Assembly: GCF_050613145.1 (NCBI RefSeq)
Contig: NZ_CP192507.1
Location: forward strand, 1,984,001-2,048,000
Direction: 5' to 3'
DNA from: Lysinibacillus_B sp050613145
GTDB lineage: Bacteria > Bacillota > Bacilli > Bacillales_A > Planococcaceae
Length of the DNA: 64,000 bases
The notes below the pieces were generated by a model that did no database searches, had not been told where the DNA came from, and saw only the letters and a list, made by a program, of their open reading frames with translations. The position numbers and the translations under genes were made by a program. This document shows positions 60,760-64,000 of the stretch, one piece after another (within the stretch, counting starts at the first letter, position 1; each line of letters starts with the position of its first letter).

Positions 60760-61051
60760 ATCCTGCATTAACGGGCAGTAATTTATCTGTACCGAAAGCG
60801 AAGCGACAGGTACAAGATTCCCGCCTCAAGGCTTAAGAAAATGGAGAAGCGTAGGTGGGAGATCAACTACCCGTAAAAGCCTGATTGGTTAAGGGCAACA
60901 GGACGTTGCGCTCGCGTCGTGGCGTTCTTAGCTTGCGTTCCTCTCTCAATCAGTGGGGGATGAGTGCGGACTAAAATCCGTCACGTCCGTGTGACGACGT
61001 CGGCATTAGCACGTCCTGTGCGTCAAAACCCCCACTGATTGAAGTTTCACT
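60760..61051 (-). mobile_element. Structured ~290-bp repeat, IS200/IS605-like end without transposase (copy B)
   Basis: Inverted copy of the element at 28598-28862. Read on the minus strand: GTGAAACTTCAATCAGTGGG, a long hairpin AATCAGTGGGGG/CCCCCACTGATT, the CTCCCACCTACGC.../GCGGGA stem, an extra ~35-base hairpin (TACCTGTCGC/GCTTTCGGTA) lacking in copy A, then CCCGTTAATGCAGG and ATAAAA. No tnpA or tnpB. The rest of 60560-61316 holds no gene. Confidence 0.65.
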
Positions 61052-61316
61052 TTATAAATAAAAGCTCCAAGTTAAAAGGTAAAACTCAACTTTCACACCC
61101 AAAAATATTAAGGTATTGCTTGAAATAACTAGACAGGTCAGCTAACCATTTGTTCATTTTACTTTTATAGCATGATTAGTAGCCATTTTAAAATGGTAAA
61201 ACGGCAGTATTGACACCATTCTATACATAGATTTCTTTTTCTATGCGATTATGTTGTTAGACATCTTGAAATATGCTTTACTAACATAGTGAACTAGAGA
61301 GAATAGAGGTTTTTAT

Positions 61317-62495
61317 ATGCAACAAGTAAAAGGATGGCATGTAGGGGCTGCACTGGTAGCCATTTTCTTCGTGTCGCTAAACTTACGACCTTCTGTAACA
61401 AGTATCGGACCACTACTTAACACCATTACAGATGAGTTAAATATATCAAATACACAAGTCAGTTTGCTGACGTCCATTCCAGTATTTTGCATGGGGCTAT
61501 TTGCACCGCTTGCTGTCCCGTTTCAAAAGAAATTAGGCTATAAATGGGCAGTTAATCTACTTGTGATGGCGATTGGTGTCGGAACGTTGGCACGTATCCT
61601 GTTTAGCAATTATATCGCACTTATATTGACAAGCTTTATCGTAGGCTTTGCCATTGCAATTATTAGTCCAATTATCAATGCCTTTATTAAGGAGCGTTTT
61701 GCACATAAAATCGAGCCGGTCGTTGGATTGTATTCACTGGCGATGGGGGCAGGGGCAACAATTAGTGCTGGTTTGACGGGTGTATTATTTGCACAATTTC
61801 ACTCATGGCAAATTGCCCTTGGTGTATGGGGCATTTTAGCCATTCCCGCACTCATTTTCTGGACGATGGCAGCTGGTAGAAAAGAGCAGCGTATAAGCAA
61901 GGCCCAAGAAGAAGAATCTTCACGAAATCCGTGGAAAAATAAGACAGCTTGGGTCATTTTACTATATTTCGGTTTGCAAACATCGGTGTTTTTCTCGCTC
62001 ATGACATGGCTATCACCGATTGCACAGGAGCAAGGTTTTACGCTAATCACAGCGGGTTCAGTATTAACGACAATGTCGATTGTGCAAATTATAGGTAACT
62101 TATTTATTCCATTGCTGATTAATAAATTTCCGAATCGCGTGATGTGGCTTTACATTTTATTGACAATCGGTATCGTCGGAGCAGGGGTTTTATTCATTCC
62201 TGCAAACTGGGCATTATGGGTAGCGGCCGTTGTTTTAGGTGTTGCCTTATCGGGGTTATTCCCAATCGGCTTGATGTTACCGCTTGATGAAGCGAAAAAT
62301 AATGCAGAGGCAAGTTCATGGAGCTCGATGGTATTATCAGGAGGCTTTATGATGAGCGCGATTGTACCACTGTTAATTGGAGTTGTTTACGATTTAACGG
62401 GGACACATATTGTATCGAAATGGATAATAGTCGGGTTATTTTCGTTAATGTTTGTAGCGGTGTATTTATACCAACAGCATAAAAAGCATGTATAA
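61317..62495 (+). CDS. MFS transporter, CynX/NimT family
   Basis: 392 residues with about 12 spans. SLNLRPSVTSIGPLLNTI in the first helix-loop and FPIGLMLPLDEAKNNAEASS near helix 10 are typical of the CynX/NimT (YycB/YeaN) branch, which includes cyanate and 2-nitroimidazole transporters. Substrate not determinable. RBS AGAATAGAGG upstream. Monocistronic. Confidence 0.9.
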   Translation: MQQVKGWHVGAALVAIFFVSLNLRPSVTSIGPLLNTITDELNISNTQVSLLTSIPVFCMGLFAPLAVPFQKKLGYKWAVNLLVMAIGVGTLARILFSNYIALILTSFIVGFAIAIISPIINAFIKERFAHKIEPVVGLYSLAMGAGATISAGLTGVLFAQFHSWQIALGVWGILAIPALIFWTMAAGRKEQRISKAQEEESSRNPWKNKTAWVILLYFGLQTSVFFSLMTWLSPIAQEQGFTLITAGSVLTTMSIVQIIGNLFIPLLINKFPNRVMWLYILLTIGIVGAGVLFIPANWALWVAAVVLGVALSGLFPIGLMLPLDEAKNNAEASSWSSMVLSGGFMMSAIVPLLIGVVYDLTGTHIVSKWIIVGLFSLMFVAVYLYQQHKKHV

Positions 62496-62498
62496 TAG

Positions 62499-62530
62499 GA
62501 AGCAGTCCGAGTTGGCGGGCTGCTTTTTCT
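62499..62530 (+). terminator. Terminator of the MFS gene
   Basis: AGCAGTCCG / CGGGCTGCT stem (62501-62524), then TTTTTC. Confidence 0.9.
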
Positions 62531-62591
62531 TATGATTGAAGATTAGACAAGTAAAACTGGAAATTAAGCAAGTATTTGCAGTGGAGGAATA

Positions 62592-63386
62592 ATGAAAAAG
62601 ATAATTATATTATGTCTACTAGTTCTTGCCGGATGCTCTCAAGGCGGCTTTGAATCAGTTAGTCAAGTTTTGCCAGAAAGCAAGCCTGCTCAGAAAGAAG
62701 TGATGGAAGCGAACGTAAAAGTGTACAGTGTAGCGGGTAGTACAGATGGCATTGTCTTTTTAGCGGATGGGCGAGATAAATGGATTGTGACAGAGGCTAT
62801 TGTGATGCGCGATCACCCGAAAGCACTCATCGAGACGAGTAACGGTCAGCAGCTTGAAGCAAAATTACAAGCTTTTTCTGTAGAAGATAATATCGCGATT
62901 CTTCATGTACGAAATAGTGCAGATGTAGAAGCAGTGGAGCAGGGCAATCAACAGCAACTTGTAGACATGTTAGAAACAGAAGCGTTAACTGCAATAGAAC
63001 GTTACACTTTACATAACGCTTTTAAAGATACAGAAGTACCGCAAAAATACGATATGACCGTACTTGAACAGTACGAAAAGACAACATTTGAGTATAATCC
63101 AGACGCATTGGAAGCATTTATACAGACATTTAATACTGCATTTAATCAATATGTAGCCTCAAACGATTTTGCACAAGTTGAACCGTATATTTTATCGGAT
63201 TTACTGAAGGAAGCAATGGTAAATGAAGAAAAGAAGCTGCTCATCGAGAACTTCGAGGTGACGGAAATCGGCAAGTCCGGTTTTGAATGGTACATCAAAG
63301 GACAAACAAATGAGTTTCCGATTGTTTATAAAATCAATTTAGTAGACGGTAACTATTATATTACGTATTTACAAATTGAAAAATAG
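62592..63386 (+). CDS. Putative lipoprotein with NTF2-like C-terminal domain
   Basis: 264 residues, TGGAGGAAT before the ATG. Lipobox LAGC at residues 12-15. The middle (GSTDGIVFLADGRDKWIVTE, KLQAFSVEDNIAILHVRNS) resembles the N-terminal lobe of a trypsin-like or HtrA-type fold, but without a catalytic serine. The C-terminal ~110 residues (FNTAFNQYVASNDFAQVEPY ...) look like the NTF2-like domain of TcaA-type membrane proteins. Role unknown; membrane-anchored outside. Confidence 0.8.
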   Translation: MKKIIILCLLVLAGCSQGGFESVSQVLPESKPAQKEVMEANVKVYSVAGSTDGIVFLADGRDKWIVTEAIVMRDHPKALIETSNGQQLEAKLQAFSVEDNIAILHVRNSADVEAVEQGNQQQLVDMLETEALTAIERYTLHNAFKDTEVPQKYDMTVLEQYEKTTFEYNPDALEAFIQTFNTAFNQYVASNDFAQVEPYILSDLLKEAMVNEEKKLLIENFEVTEIGKSGFEWYIKGQTNEFPIVYKINLVDGNYYITYLQIEK

Positions 63387-63455
63387 AAGCTGTTTTTTGT
63401 ATGGAGAAAAATTATAATAATATTATGTAAACAAAAATGGAAGGGAGGCAGTAAA

Positions 63456-64000
63456 TTGCTACAAAAAGCGAATAGCATATTACAACAGTACTTTGGTTAT
63501 ACATCATTTCGAGACGGTCAACAACAAGCGATTGAGTCTGTTTTAGCAGGGAGAGATACGCTTGTCGTCATGCCAACAGGGGGAGGGAAATCACTTTGTT
63601 ACCAAGTGCCTGCTCTTACATTACCGGGGACGACGATTGTCATTTCGCCGCTTATCTCTTTAATGAAAGACCAAGTGGATATGCTCCGAACAAGTGGCAT
63701 TCAGGCTGCTTTTATTAATAGCTCCATCAGTTATGAAGAAGCAGAAGATGTATTGTATCAAGCGAGAATGGGAGATTTAAAGCTACTCTATATTGCGCCT
63801 GAACGATTAGAAAATGAAGCATTTTGTATGACTTTAGCCAATTTACATGTGCCACTAATCGCGATCGATGAAGCCCATTGTATTTCCCAATGGGGACATG
63901 ATTTTAGACCAAGCTATCGTCTTTTACATCGCATAAAGGATTTGTGGATAGAAAAGCCCACAATTGTGGCCCTAACAGCAACTGCCACACCTCATGTACG
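63456..64000 (+). CDS. recQ: ATP-dependent DNA helicase RecQ, N-terminal part (runs off the window)
   Basis: TTG start at 63456 with AAGGGAGG upstream; open to the window end (~181 codons). MLQKANSILQQYFGYTSFRD, motif 0/I QQQAIESVL and MPTGGGKSLCYQ (Walker A, ~50), motif Ia SPLISLMKDQV, motif II DEAHCISQWGHDFRPSYR, motif III ALTATATP at the edge. A superfamily 2 3'-5' helicase in recombination repair. 3' end missing because of the window boundary. Confidence 0.95.
   Translation, partial: MLQKANSILQQYFGYTSFRDGQQQAIESVLAGRDTLVVMPTGGGKSLCYQVPALTLPGTTIVISPLISLMKDQVDMLRTSGIQAAFINSSISYEEAEDVLYQARMGDLKLLYIAPERLENEAFCMTLANLHVPLIAIDEAHCISQWGHDFRPSYRLLHRIKDLWIEKPTIVALTATATPHV

Overview
The window looks like a chromosomal segment of a low-GC, endospore-forming Bacillota. 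The best guess is a Planococcaceae member of the Lysinibacillus/Solibacillus type. The grounds are a CwlJ spore-cortex hydrolase, a Spo0M homologue, a YtxJ (bacillithiol-system) protein, several SLH-domain surface proteins and Bacillus-type ribosome binding sites. No rRNA, tRNA or CRISPR array was seen. The genus is an inference from gene content, not from a marker gene.

Region by region. 1-1374: end of a chemoreceptor and a STAS protein. 1707-8182: divergent DeoR regulator and a phosphonate operon (Fe-dependent alcohol dehydrogenase, phnD-phnC-phnE1-phnE2, phnX), which imports a phosphonate and cleaves phosphonoacetaldehyde. 8307-16503: an ~8.2 kb island bounded by a 25-bp perfect direct repeat, one copy of which is the 3' end of a small gene (16479-16667, minus). 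The island contains a degenerate group II intron end fused to a surface-protein tail, small phage-like genes, and a nested mobile structure: a Tn3-like cassette (38-bp GGGG...TAAG inverted repeats, 5-bp target duplication, no transposase) that carries a giant LRR/Ig/SLH surface protein and is itself hit in its left repeat by an IS231-type element.

16921-35945 is mostly ordinary chromosome: CZB chemoreceptor, dynamin-like GTPase, Spo0M, radical-SAM YfkAB, a lipoprotein, an SLH-anchored metallo-beta-lactamase/Excalibur protein, a CYP152 peroxygenase, diaminopropionate ammonia-lyase, HNH protein, SWIM-SNF2 helicase and a Feo system with FeoB split in two genes. 36513-45794: a quinone-stress-type operon behind an MhqR-like palindrome, SDR plus MarR, YtxJ, serine acetyltransferase, a Cys-rich four-helix protein, CwlJ, DUF2062, a DUF1871-like pseudogene and a polysaccharide deacetylase.

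45849-54420 is the eroded late end of a prophage: tail-fibre genes with frameshifts, an acyltransferase, a GNAT protein, a SLH/Big_2 surface protein, an ORF-less group II intron, and a broken lysis module (BhlA-like, holin, amidase). 54497-64000 returns to chromosome: ABC-F protein, a TetR-controlled ABC-2 exporter with two perfect palindromic operators, a CynX-type MFS transporter, a lipoprotein and the start of RecQ. Two inverted copies of a ~270-290 bp structured element (28598-28862 and 60760-61051), resembling transposase-less IS200/IS605 ends, lie 32 kb apart.

The strongest unusual signals are the nested Tn3-like cassette with its recombinogenic surface gene, the repeat-bounded island, the ORF-less intron with its second broken copy, and the paired IS605-like structured elements.
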